A stretch of DNA of 24,149 bases from the NCBI GenBank assembly GCA_026552835.1, contig JAPMTY010000065.1:1-24149 (forward strand). The letters are read 5' to 3'. A program made the translations under genes and the position numbers. The notes under the pieces are model-generated. The model saw nothing but the letters and a program-made list of their open reading frames with translations. It did no database searches and had not been told where the DNA came from. Positions 1 through 6,572 of the stretch are shown here, piece after piece. Within the stretch, counting starts at the first letter, position 1; every line of letters begins with the position of its first letter. Source of the stretch: Candidatus Methanoperedens sp. (lineage in GTDB: Archaea; Halobacteriota; Methanosarcinia; Methanosarcinales; Methanoperedenaceae).

Positions 1-2
1 GT

Positions 3-245
3 GCTGTCTCCGAAAGCGAGAAAAAGGCAGAAAATACAATCAGTACTGATATGATTATTATTTCAATAGTAATCCATGAATCCATTGGATATTTGATCAA
101 TTCTTATAATATCGATAAGGTTAAAAATTTAACTGCAAATGGTGAGTCTAAAATCCTTGGTCCTGTAATCAAAAAGCAATTAGCCACAGAGACGCGGAGG
201 TCACTGAGTTATTATTTCTCGGTGTCTCTGTGCCTCCGTGGCTAA
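3..245 (+). CDS. 3' end of an unidentified reading frame that terminates inside a dispersed repeat (partial)
   Basis: The frame is open from base 3 to the TAA at 243-245, so the ATG at 51 need not be the start and the gene may begin left of the window. I do not recognise the protein. Before about base 178 it is a plausible mixed hydrophobic/charged sequence, including HESIGYLINSYNIDKV. After that it is translated repeat DNA (LATETRRSL...SVSLCLRG) from the hairpin element at 179-243, which supplies roughly the last 22 codons and the stop. Either the element inserted into or next to the 3' end of a real gene and extended it, or the frame is fortuitous. No domain, signal peptide or membrane segment can be claimed. 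Confidence 0.3.
   Translation, partial: AVSESEKKAENTISTDMIIISIVIHESIGYLINSYNIDKVKNLTANGESKILGPVIKKQLATETRRSLSYYFSVSLCLRG
179..243. repeat. Imperfect inverted repeat (dispersed 'CCACAGAGAC' family), hairpin-forming
   Basis: The left arm starts TTAGCCACAGAGACGCGGAG and the right arm ends TGCCTCCGTGGCTAA. The arms are about 28 bases, pair imperfectly over their whole length and enclose an AT-rich loop of about 9 bases (TTATTATTT). I know this kind of sequence as a dispersed intergenic repeat in many archaeal and bacterial genomes. A diverged relative without the inverted partner lies at about 16500-16526, inside the Hdr operon. Confidence 0.8.
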
Positions 246-290
246 TATTTTATATCAAAAACCAAACTATTTTACAGAGCCTGCAAATGT

Positions 291-303
291 AAATATATAA
301 ACG
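291..303 (+). promoter_or_regulatory. TATA box for pcc1, leaderless spacing
   Basis: AAATATATAAACG is a good archaeal box A centred near 296. The pcc1 ATG at 321 lies about 25 bases downstream, where transcription would start, and no Shine-Dalgarno sequence precedes it. A leaderless transcript is the simplest reading. Confidence 0.6.
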
Positions 304-320
304 CAGCCTTATCGATAATC

Positions 321-551
321 ATGCTCGTCCTCGCAGAATTCGAATTCGATGCCGGAAGTAAATCCGGGATAATCTATGAAGCATTGCTCCCCGAACTTGC
401 AGAGGACTACCAGAGGACGAAAACAACCCTTACGCTGAAGGCTGATTCGCTTATCCTGAATGTCGAGGCAAACGACCTCGTATCGATGAGGGCTGCCCTC
501 AATGGGTGGCTTCGGCTTATTAAAATCACGTATGAGATGTGTTCTCTTTGA
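321..551 (+). CDS. pcc1: KEOPS complex subunit Pcc1
   Basis: A 76-residue protein with the size and pattern of archaeal Pcc1: a beta-rich N-terminal half, then LKADSLILNVEANDLVSMRA, then a closing amphipathic helix (ALNGWLRLIKITYEM) typical of the family's dimer interface. In KEOPS (Kae1-Bud32-Cgi121-Pcc1), Pcc1 dimerises and helps make the universal tRNA modification t6A37 in the cytoplasm. It sits directly before prefoldin beta (58-base gap) and is probably expressed from the leaderless promoter at 291-303. The family call rests on pattern and size, not an alignment, but length, motif and neighbourhood agree. Confidence 0.8.
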   Translation: MLVLAEFEFDAGSKSGIIYEALLPELAEDYQRTKTTLTLKADSLILNVEANDLVSMRAALNGWLRLIKITYEMCSL

Positions 552-609
552 ATACACAAGTTATAAGTTAATGTTGTGCAATACTACACCAGATTTATAG
601 GTGAATTAA

Positions 610-966
610 ATGAGTTCAGAATTACCCCCGCAAATTCAAAACCAGATTGCCCAGCTGCAGCAAATCCAGCAGCAAGCCCAGGCGCTCGCAGTCCAGAAAA
701 ACCAGGTCGAAATCACTTTGAAAGAGACAGAACTGGCTCTTTCGGAACTTGAAAAACTTGAAGATGATGCCGTGGTTTACAGGGCTATCGGCGATTTGAT
801 GATAAAAACCGGACGTGACAAGACAAAGGAAGCTCTTGTGGAGAAAAAAGATACTCTTAGCCTACGCGTTCAGACCCTCGTTCGCCAGGAAGAACGCATC
901 CAGAAGCGGTTCCAGCAATTGCAGGAGCAGCTCAAACAGGCAATCGGCACTCCGGCCGCCCAGTAG
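610..966 (+). CDS. pfdB: Prefoldin subunit beta
   Basis: 118 residues, the usual length of archaeal prefoldin beta. It has an N-terminal coiled-coil helix rich in Gln (PPQIQNQIAQLQQIQQQAQA), a central beta-hairpin region (DDAVVYRAIGDLMIKT, the family's conserved segment) and a C-terminal helix (LVRQEERIQKRFQQLQEQLK). Prefoldin is an alpha2-beta4 jellyfish-shaped hexamer that passes unfolded proteins to the group II chaperonin. A GGTGA Shine-Dalgarno lies 7 bases before the ATG. The DHH phosphoesterase gene starts 4 bases after its stop codon, so the two are probably cotranscribed. Confidence 0.95.
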   Translation: MSSELPPQIQNQIAQLQQIQQQAQALAVQKNQVEITLKETELALSELEKLEDDAVVYRAIGDLMIKTGRDKTKEALVEKKDTLSLRVQTLVRQEERIQKRFQQLQEQLKQAIGTPAAQ

Positions 967-969
967 GTT

Positions 970-1932
970 ATGGAGTTAGACGAATCGGAATTCTATAATC
1001 AACTGCTGGATTACAACAACATTCTTTATTTATGCCACAGGAATGCCGACCCTGACGCCCTGGGAAGCGCATTTGCGTTAAAAGAAGCTGTCGGGGGAAC
1101 AATCGGCGTCGTCGAGGGATGCGACAGGGTGGCGTCCCAGATTGCCGGGCAGTTGAATATCGAATTTGTTAACGAACCCAAAGGGGATTTTGACCTTGTT
1201 GTAGTGGTGGATACGTCCACGCCTGCACAATTGAACGATTATCCATTAAAAACATATGCTGTTATCGACCATCATGCGACCACATCGCTGAATGAAAAAG
1301 CGGCTTTTTATCTTCACAGGAACAAGAGTTCAACAGCCGAGATTGTTCTTGATGTTTTAAAGACAATGGGGGCGCCGATTATGAGGCGGGCTGCGTTTGC
1401 CCTGATTTCAGGAATCATCACAGACACCGGCAATTTCAGGCACGCGACATCGGATTCGTTCAAGGCTGTAGCCGAACTGATTGAATTAAGCGGCATCGAG
1501 TACAGTGAAGTAATGGACATGCTGTCGTCAGTTCCCCAGGATGTTTCCATGAGGATTGCATTCTTAAAAGCTGCCCAGCGCGCTGTGATTGAGAGGGTTG
1601 ACGACTGGATTATCGTCACCTCGCGGGTCAGTTCGTTTGGCGGGGCTGCGGCTTCGGGTTTAATCTCAATCGGGGCTGATGTCGTATTTGTGGCGTCTAA
1701 ACAGGATGATGTGGTCAAGGTGAGCGCCCGCGCAAGGAGAGAAGCCCAGAATGGGGGTGTGAATCTTGCAAAATTGATGGAAGATATCAGCGTAAAATTC
1801 AACGGGACCGGGGGCGGGCATGAAGGCGCGGCCGGGATGGATGTGCGCGGGGAGACGGAAAACGTGCTGGCTGCCTGCGTGGAGTATGTTAAGAATTCAC
1901 TTAAGAAAATAGCTGAGGCCGGAGCTGTTTGA
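970..1932 (+). CDS. DHH-family phosphoesterase (RecJ/NrnA-like)
   Basis: 320 residues with the ordered DHH-superfamily motifs: CHRNADPDALGSAFAL near 24-39 (motif I), VVVVDTST near 77-84, the DHH signature in VIDHHATT near 98-105, a STAEIVLDVL helix, and the C-terminal DHHA1 glycine motif GTGGGHEGAAG near 280-290. The Asp and His residues bind the divalent metals used to hydrolyse phosphodiester bonds. Archaeal relatives are RecJ-like nucleases or small-oligonucleotide/cyclic-dinucleotide phosphodiesterases, and the sequence alone does not decide which. It has no HD, CBS or transmembrane extension. The gene is almost contiguous with prefoldin beta and converges on the gene at 2066-2848. Confidence 0.85.
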   Translation: MELDESEFYNQLLDYNNILYLCHRNADPDALGSAFALKEAVGGTIGVVEGCDRVASQIAGQLNIEFVNEPKGDFDLVVVVDTSTPAQLNDYPLKTYAVIDHHATTSLNEKAAFYLHRNKSSTAEIVLDVLKTMGAPIMRRAAFALISGIITDTGNFRHATSDSFKAVAELIELSGIEYSEVMDMLSSVPQDVSMRIAFLKAAQRAVIERVDDWIIVTSRVSSFGGAAASGLISIGADVVFVASKQDDVVKVSARARREAQNGGVNLAKLMEDISVKFNGTGGGHEGAAGMDVRGETENVLAACVEYVKNSLKKIAEAGAV

Positions 1933-1936
1933 AAAA

Positions 1937-2000
1937 GCCCTGCGGGGCAAAATTAGTGTTTAAAAGTTGTTAAATCATTGCCACTGGCACCTTATTTTTT
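1937..2000 (+). terminator. Probable terminator region downstream of the DHH gene
   Basis: A short GC stem (GCCC/GGGC, 1937-1948) follows the stop codon. At 1979-1989 TGCCACTGGCA can form a small stem, followed at 1992-2000 by a T-rich run (TTATTTTTT). T-tracts suffice for archaeal termination. The position between two convergent genes fits. Confidence 0.4.
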
Positions 2001-2065
2001 ACTATCTTGGAATTGCATGGCGCTTTTTTTGTATTTATGCGGTTAATACTTTACACCCTTTCCAA

Positions 2066-2848
2066 TCAACTAATCATACCAAATTTAGATAATTTGGACA
2101 AAGGTATCATAATCATTGGTTTTTCAGGGTCATGAATCCTGAACGAAATTGTTGTAGATACTGTATCAATGCCTGAATCATAATAAACATCCAGCCTATC
2201 GCCTTCTGTTTTCGTAATGAATTTATGAGTTTTATGATCTCTTTTTAGTATTACCTTTTTTGTTTCATTGTCAAGCACGAAAAAGGAGTAATAGGATTTT
2301 GCGGATACTTTAAAAGTTAGGTCATTGATTTTTATAATCTCTGCTGTTTGAAACTCATCATAGCCAAGTTTCTTAACTAAAAAGTCTCTGACGTCTTGTT
2401 TTTCGGTATCGTTAATAATATTACCGTTCCAGTTAAACAATTTATTCAGGTATATTACTTTTTTAGATTTCCAAACAAGTATCCTGCAAATTCGGGCATC
2501 GTTTTCAAATAAACAATCCCATGAAGGGTCTTTATCTTTCTGTGAATCTTTCTGTAAAGCATCTAAAACTATTTTCTGCACATTGTCCAAGTCTTGGCCA
2601 GAATAATCTTTATCACTCGATTCTAGATAGATTGCAAAATCCAAATCAGCCTTTTTGTATCCGTCAAAGTTCATATTTTTATATTTTTCCTCAACAGATT
2701 GTCTGATTTGTTGTTTCATTTTCTTTTTGTTCCGACCCCCAGATAGAATCTTGAAATCTAACATAAAGCAGTTTTGTTCACTACCCTCTAATACCATTTG
2801 GTTTGCTGAATTGCTCCAGCGCCAACCTTCTTTATCGTCTATATACAT
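2066..2848 (-). CDS. RusA-like Holliday-junction resolvase fold protein with C-terminal extension (tentative)
   Basis: 260 residues. I do not recognise the full-length family, but the N-terminal half has the RusA pattern: a basic stretch (GGRNKKKMKQQ near 37-47), GQDLDNVQKIVLDAL near 84-98 and a later acidic motif FENDARICRI near 114-123. In RusA endonucleases the D-x-D-N and second acidic motif hold the catalytic aspartates; here the candidates are D86, D88 and D117. RusA itself is about 120 residues. The other half (after about 130) has no match I can name and looks beta-rich. The coding strand is clearly more AT- and Lys-rich than the flanking housekeeping genes, and the gene stands alone between unrelated genes, which suggests mobile-element or phage origin. 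A GAGAGG Shine-Dalgarno precedes the ATG. Confidence 0.5.
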   Translation of the reverse strand: MYIDDKEGWRWSNSANQMVLEGSEQNCFMLDFKILSGGRNKKKMKQQIRQSVEEKYKNMNFDGYKKADLDFAIYLESSDKDYSGQDLDNVQKIVLDALQKDSQKDKDPSWDCLFENDARICRILVWKSKKVIYLNKLFNWNGNIINDTEKQDVRDFLVKKLGYDEFQTAEIIKINDLTFKVSAKSYYSFFVLDNETKKVILKRDHKTHKFITKTEGDRLDVYYDSGIDTVSTTISFRIHDPEKPMIMIPLSKLSKFGMIS

Positions 2849-3066
2849 CGTAGGCCTCTCTTGATTAAATTCAATTCTTAGCCATTTTCTTTATTGTTGA
2901 ATTTAAAGGTTCCATGTTATCTTAAAGATATAGAAAATCAGAAATGGAGCGAGTTAACTGGCATGCAAATCTAAAGGTGACAAACCATTCATAGTTATAA
3001 TAGTAGGTATTCAGTATTTCAGGCAGAAGATAATGATATGCGTTTTATTTCCTGTACGTTAAAAAA

Positions 3067-4606
3067 TTAAATTTTGTCCCTTAAAAGCTGGTTGATTGCA
3101 GCCACAAGCGCTTCCACCGATGCCATTACAATATCCTCGTTCGTGGCGCGCGCTGAAACTGCCCTTCCTTTTTCATCCTCGACGCCAATTATTACTTCTG
3201 CAAGGGCGTCTGAACCGCCAGTTATAGCCTCTATCCTGAAATCGCGCAATTTTACATTATAGTCCCCGAGGAGACTTGTTACCGTATTGAGCGCCGCATC
3301 TACCGGTCCTACGCCGATATGAGCCCCTATACGCTCTTTTCCGTTCACAATCGCTTTTACGGTAGCAGTCGGGGTTATTATATTGCCGGTCATGACCGAT
3401 ACTTCCTTAAGGATGATAGCCTGCTCGCCTTTTGGGGTGCTACCCATTATTGATTCTGCAATAGCATACAGATCGGCATCAGTAACGCGTTTTCCCTTGT
3501 CGCCTACATCTTTCAGGCGCTTCATTATAGCGTTTAGCTGGTCGTCCGTGGGATGGAGGCCGGCGAATTCAAGAGACTGTTTTACTGCATGCTTACCTGC
3601 ATGTTTACCGAGTACGATTCGCCTCCTGTGACCCACCATCTCAGGCGTCATGACACCCGGTTCGAAAGTATCGGTCCTCACAAGGACGCCGTGCGTATGA
3701 ATGCCTGACTCGTGGGCAAAAGCGTTTTCCCCTACAACCGGCATTGTCGGCGGCATACGGACTTTAGTCAGCCTTTCTACCAGATGCGAGGTCTCAACCA
3801 GATACTCGGTTTTGATGTTTGTCTTTGCCCCATACAACGAGTGCAATCCCATAACGGTCTCTGCAAGGTCGGCATTTCCTGCGCGTTCCCCGAGACCGTT
3901 TATAGTGACCTGCACCTGGCTTGCCCCGGCTTCAACAGCGGCAAGGCTGTTCGCTACCGCAAGTCCGAAATCGTTGTGGCAGTGAACATCAATCGGTATT
4001 TTCACGTTTGAGGCAATTTCACCGATGAGTTTAATCATAGCTGAAGGCACGCACACGCCCACCGTATCCGGAACATTAATAATATCGCAATGCGCAGATT
4101 CTACACCTTTATAGATCTTGAGCAGGTAATCAATATCTGTCCTTGTGGCATCCATGGCGGAGAACATGCATTTAACGCCGTGGTCTTTTATGTATTCCAC
4201 AGCCTCTATCGCCATATTATATACCTCATCCCTGCTTTTCTTTATAGTGCTTATCCGCTGGACATCGGATGTGGAGACGAACGTATGCACCATGTCCACA
4301 TCGCAGTCAAGGCACGTATCTATATCAGATTTGATGACACGAGCCAGTCCGCATATCTGTAAATCCAGCCCGGAGCCTGCTATCCTTTTAACTGACGCCT
4401 TTTCTCCGTCTGAAGACATCGGGAAACCGGCTTCAATGATATCAACACCCAGTTTATCGAGCTGCTGCGCAATGAGGAGTTTTTCATCGTGCGTAAGCGA
4501 TACCCCCGGAGTCTGTTCCCCGTCGCGAAGTGTGGTATCAAAAATACTTATTTTCTTGTTCCTGAGCGATTCAATTGTGTAAAAGACGATCCCTCACGTT
4601 TATCAT
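3067..4606 (-). CDS. 2-isopropylmalate synthase / (R)-citramalate synthase family protein (probable frameshift near 5' end)
   Basis: The enzyme condenses acetyl-CoA with 2-oxoisovalerate (leucine) or pyruvate (isoleucine, citramalate route). The TIM-barrel motifs are present: [13 protein letters not shown] near the N-terminus, [15 protein letters not shown] with metal-binding histidines, [12 protein letters not shown] and [10 protein letters not shown] LeuA allosteric/dimer domain follows ([20 protein letters not shown]...). LeuA, CimA and AksA cannot be separated here. The first ATG in the main frame (4419) lies after the catalytic [10 protein letters not shown] motif, so it cannot be the true start. 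The open frame reaches a stop at about 4594 with no ATG, GTG or TTG before the motif. An ATG at 4606, correctly spaced from a TATA box, begins [10 protein letters not shown] in another frame. Removing one base near 4575 joins it to [15 protein letters not shown], giving a normal length of about 512 residues. The interval given includes that extra base. Confidence 0.85.
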
Positions 4607-4632
4607 GGTTATCGTATCTCAATAGCGTTTTA

Positions 4633-4642
4633 TTGTATAAAG
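4633..4642 (-). promoter_or_regulatory. TATA box for the isopropylmalate/citramalate synthase gene
   Basis: On the minus strand CTTTATACAA is centred about 31 bases before the ATG at 4606. This predicts a start site near 4611 and an almost leaderless transcript, which favours 4606 as the original start codon. Confidence 0.45.
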
Positions 4643-4708
4643 GCTTTTTCTATGTTGCCCAAAGAAGATTATTATATTATGCTATTTAACAATCGAATTG
4701 TAGAAAAG

Positions 4709-4724
4709 TATATATATTATAAAA
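4709..4724 (+). promoter_or_regulatory. TATA box for the DUF2551 gene
   Basis: TATATATATTATAAAA is a strong box A. With start site about 25 bases on (near 4742), the first usable start is the ATG at 4754, preceded by a CGAGGG Shine-Dalgarno at 4743-4748. The more upstream in-frame ATG at 4652 would lie before the promoter. Confidence 0.6.
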
Positions 4725-4753
4725 GAAGATTTTTAGAGCAGTCGAGGGACATT

Positions 4754-5077
4754 ATGATGGAGTCGCTAAAACTTCGAATAAAAAGACGCCTTGAGACATA
4801 TTTAGAGCTTGATATCGATGGAATCAGGAAATCTATAATAGATATATTGCTCAAATTTAAAAAAGTGACAGTAGACATGCTTTACAATGAACTCAGCCGC
4901 AAATTCAAAATTTCCTATAGCGCTGTCGGTTCAACATTGGGATATATCCATTCCAAACTCGGGATTCTTCATGCATATAAGGAATCCTATAAAACACCGA
5001 TTGTGTATTCATTAAAAGAGGAATATGTAGATTTAATAAAAAATGCAATGAATAAAAGCGTTATTAATCCATCATAG
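4754..5077 (+). CDS. DUF2551 winged-helix-like protein
   Basis: 107 residues from the chosen start. The sequence has a winged-helix layout: GIRKSIIDILLKFKKVTVDMLYNELSR (split helix-turn-helix) then SYSAVGSTLGYIHSKLGIL (recognition helix) and a C-terminal wing ending in VYSLKEEYVDLIKNA. The VGYI-x-SKLGIL and LKEEY patterns are those I associate with DUF2551, a family found mostly in methanogenic and related archaea with no established function. DNA binding is an inference from the fold. Its 3' end overlaps the convergent HD gene by 14 bases. Start chosen from TATA position and ribosome site; the same frame is open further upstream to 4652. Confidence 0.7.
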   Translation: MMESLKLRIKRRLETYLELDIDGIRKSIIDILLKFKKVTVDMLYNELSRKFKISYSAVGSTLGYIHSKLGILHAYKESYKTPIVYSLKEEYVDLIKNAMNKSVINPS

Positions 5078-5612
5078 AATTAATTTCGTTATTCAGTTCT
5101 ATGAACCTGTGGATTGTTTTTCCATCAAGCTTTTTTTTCCTTAAATTTTTGACCATCTCATCCGGAGTCCCTATAATATTTCCGAAAACAAGATTATCCG
5201 CGTGCGCGACTATTTTCTCCTCAATCGTAACAGGCATGTAATCCTTTTCGGGAAGTCCAAGACCTATCGCTTCTTCTTTCGGGATTCCGGCGCCTATATG
5301 CCGTTCTATAATATTCACTAATTTATCATCCAGCCCATTTTCTACCGCTATCGCCGCGCCGGCAACTGCATGTCCTATACCATGCGTTTTTGACCTTCCG
5401 ATGTCGTGAAGCAGTCCCCCCAGATAGACTACATCAACATCTATGTTTATTGACTGCCCTTTTTTCTCCGCGCTTTTTCTTATGTTAATTGCGATTTGCC
5501 TGGCATATTCAGCTACGGTCTTGCAGTGCTCTATGACATCGGGTGAACACCCTGAACTTACAAGAAGCGCTATGGCATCTTTTTCTTTCAGGTTATGACG
5601 GGAATCACTCAT
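5064..5612 (-). CDS. HD-domain phosphohydrolase (TIGR00295-like)
   Basis: 182 residues with HD-superfamily metal ligands in order: EHCKTVAEYARQIA (first His, near 29), YLGGLLHDIGRSKTHG (the HD pair, near 69-70), GHAVAGA and ERHIGAG (further His) and the distal Asp in VAHADNLVFG. This matches the archaeal TIGR00295 group, homologues of HD hydrolases that act on nucleotides or RNA; the substrate is unknown. The gene follows tfe with no gap (tfe stop at 5613, this ATG at 5612), so the two are very probably one transcript. Its end overlaps the DUF2551 gene antisense by 14 bases. Confidence 0.85.
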   Translation of the reverse strand: MSDSRHNLKEKDAIALLVSSGCSPDVIEHCKTVAEYARQIAINIRKSAEKKGQSINIDVDVVYLGGLLHDIGRSKTHGIGHAVAGAAIAVENGLDDKLVNIIERHIGAGIPKEEAIGLGLPEKDYMPVTIEEKIVAHADNLVFGNIIGTPDEMVKNLRKKKLDGKTIHRFIELNNEINSMMD

Positions 5613-6137
5613 TTAAACGGAAGCGCCTGAAATCGTTTCTTCAAGCTGGTTAATTCTTTGTTTCAGGGCTTTAATAACTGGTTCATTTTCCTGGTATTTC
5701 AATTCCCCGCCGCAGATAGGGCATCTGAATTCCAGTTCGGCCGCCGTTTCAAAAAGAAATCGCCCATCCTGTTTTTCGCATACATAAAATATTTTATCAT
5801 TCTCAAATTCAAGTTTTGTCTTGAGATTTTTCAGAAGTTTTTTGGATTCAAGCTCAAGCTGGTTGTTTAAATTGGACAGGTCAAGCTGCCATAAATAAGT
5901 CAGCCATCCGCTGTCCGTATCTCTTTCCCTGCGATAGATTGCAAGCCTGTTCTCATATAAAATGAATAGCGTACGCCTTACAATATTCAATAATACGCCC
6001 GTCGCCTGGGCGATTTTTTCATCAGTGACTTCCCCTTCGGGCATATTCGCCACAACTTTAAACCCTTCTTCCCCGACGAGATTTATGAGATAGCCTTTAA
6101 TAACCGGATCATCTAAATTAACCAAAAATATCACCAT
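5613..6137 (-). CDS. tfe: Transcription initiation factor TFE (TFIIE alpha homologue)
   Basis: TFE stabilises the open complex during archaeal initiation. The protein has the N-terminal winged helix (LDDPVIKGYLINLVGEEGFK, then EVTDEKIAQATGVLLNIVRRTLFILYENRL) and a C-terminal zinc-ribbon region (FYVC...FRCPICGGEL) followed by a short coiled coil. The frame extends 28 codons upstream to an ATG at 6221, but the TATAAATA box at 6229-6240 places the transcript start near 6208, so the ATG at 6137 is preferred. That gives 174 residues, normal for TFE, and begins MVIFLVNLDDP as in relatives. The zinc ribbon has only three of four cysteines: the first pair reads CEKQ instead of CxxC. Confidence 0.9.
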   Translation of the reverse strand: MVIFLVNLDDPVIKGYLINLVGEEGFKVVANMPEGEVTDEKIAQATGVLLNIVRRTLFILYENRLAIYRRERDTDSGWLTYLWQLDLSNLNNQLELESKKLLKNLKTKLEFENDKIFYVCEKQDGRFLFETAAELEFRCPICGGELKYQENEPVIKALKQRINQLEETISGASV

Positions 6138-6226
6138 CTTATTCTTGTTTTTATATGACTTTAAACTTCCGTCCTGTATATAGTCGGCGGTACAAATATT
6201 CTTCCATGGATATTCAATCATTTTTA

Positions 6227-6242
6227 TTCGTATTTATACGAA
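6227..6242 (-). promoter_or_regulatory. Palindromic TATA box for tfe
   Basis: TTCGTATTTATACGAA has perfect 7-base arms around a 2-base centre. On the minus strand it contains TATAAATA, a consensus box A. A palindrome over the box is a plausible repressor or TFE/TBP autoregulation site, but nothing here identifies a binding protein. Confidence 0.55.
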
Positions 6243-6288
6243 CCAATATCCTTAATATGCCGCACAGCGTTTACATCAATTGTAAAAT

Positions 6289-6465
6289 ATGACACGTTGT
6301 TCGAGAAGAAAAACTGCAGACAGATTGCACTGTACATTCAGTGCGATAATCGACATCCTTGAGATGGAATACCTAAGGGAGCCGACAACACAGGAAATAA
6401 ACAACCTGATATTTTCAATAGGTGACCGGGGTATGTCTGGCTTAATATACCCCATGCAAAAGTAG
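6289..6465 (+). CDS. Possible small protein (58 residues), unknown
   Basis: An ATG-to-TAG frame in the 350-base gap between tfe and the Hdr operon. The protein starts MTRCSRRKTADRLHC and has a credible amphipathic segment (SAIIDILEMEYLREPTTQEI). There is no Shine-Dalgarno sequence, and the 3' part contains a 7-base inverted repeat (6428-6434 with 6447-6453, GGGGTAT/ATACCCC). I do not recognise it. It could be a small regulator, a remnant or chance; the opposite-strand frame over the same bases looks less protein-like. Confidence 0.25.
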   Translation: MTRCSRRKTADRLHCTFSAIIDILEMEYLREPTTQEINNLIFSIGDRGMSGLIYPMQK

Positions 6466-6518
6466 AAAGCAACATCTGTGTAATGGGAACAAATAAAAAA
6501 ATAATAATATTCATTTTT

Positions 6519-6530
6519 GGAGGTTATAAG
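6519..6530 (+). promoter_or_regulatory. Candidate promoter of the Hdr operon
   Basis: GGAGGTTATAAG contains a TATA-like TTATAAG preceded by a purine-rich stretch that could serve as BRE. Its centre predicts a start near 6552 and a leader of about 20 bases to the ATG at 6573. The GGAGG is too far from any ATG to be a ribosome site. Confidence 0.35.
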
Positions 6531-6543
6531 TAACACTATTAAT

Positions 6544-6562
6544 AATGATGCTACGCATCGTT
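6544..6562 (+). promoter_or_regulatory. Stem-loop in the 5' leader of the Hdr operon
   Basis: AATGATGC and GCATCGTT pair over 8 positions (one G-U) around the loop TAC. The structure ends 10 bases before the first start codon. Short stems with 3-base loops of this kind recur at 12683-12730 inside the operon. Confidence 0.4.
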
Positions 6563-6572
6563 AAAAATCGAA

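Noticed and set aside
337..351. GAATTCGAATTC tandem in pcc1
   Set aside because: It encodes the ordinary Glu-Phe-Glu-Phe stretch of the protein; no further repetition nearby.
4145..4582. 145-codon plus-strand frame opposite the isopropylmalate/citramalate synthase gene
   Set aside because: Low-complexity Ser/Thr-rich product with no motif, antisense to the conserved TIM-barrel coding region.
6276..6536. 86-codon minus-strand frame upstream of the Hdr operon
   Set aside because: Aromatic-rich product without a family pattern or ribosome site; the plus-strand 58-residue frame over the same bases is slightly more credible.
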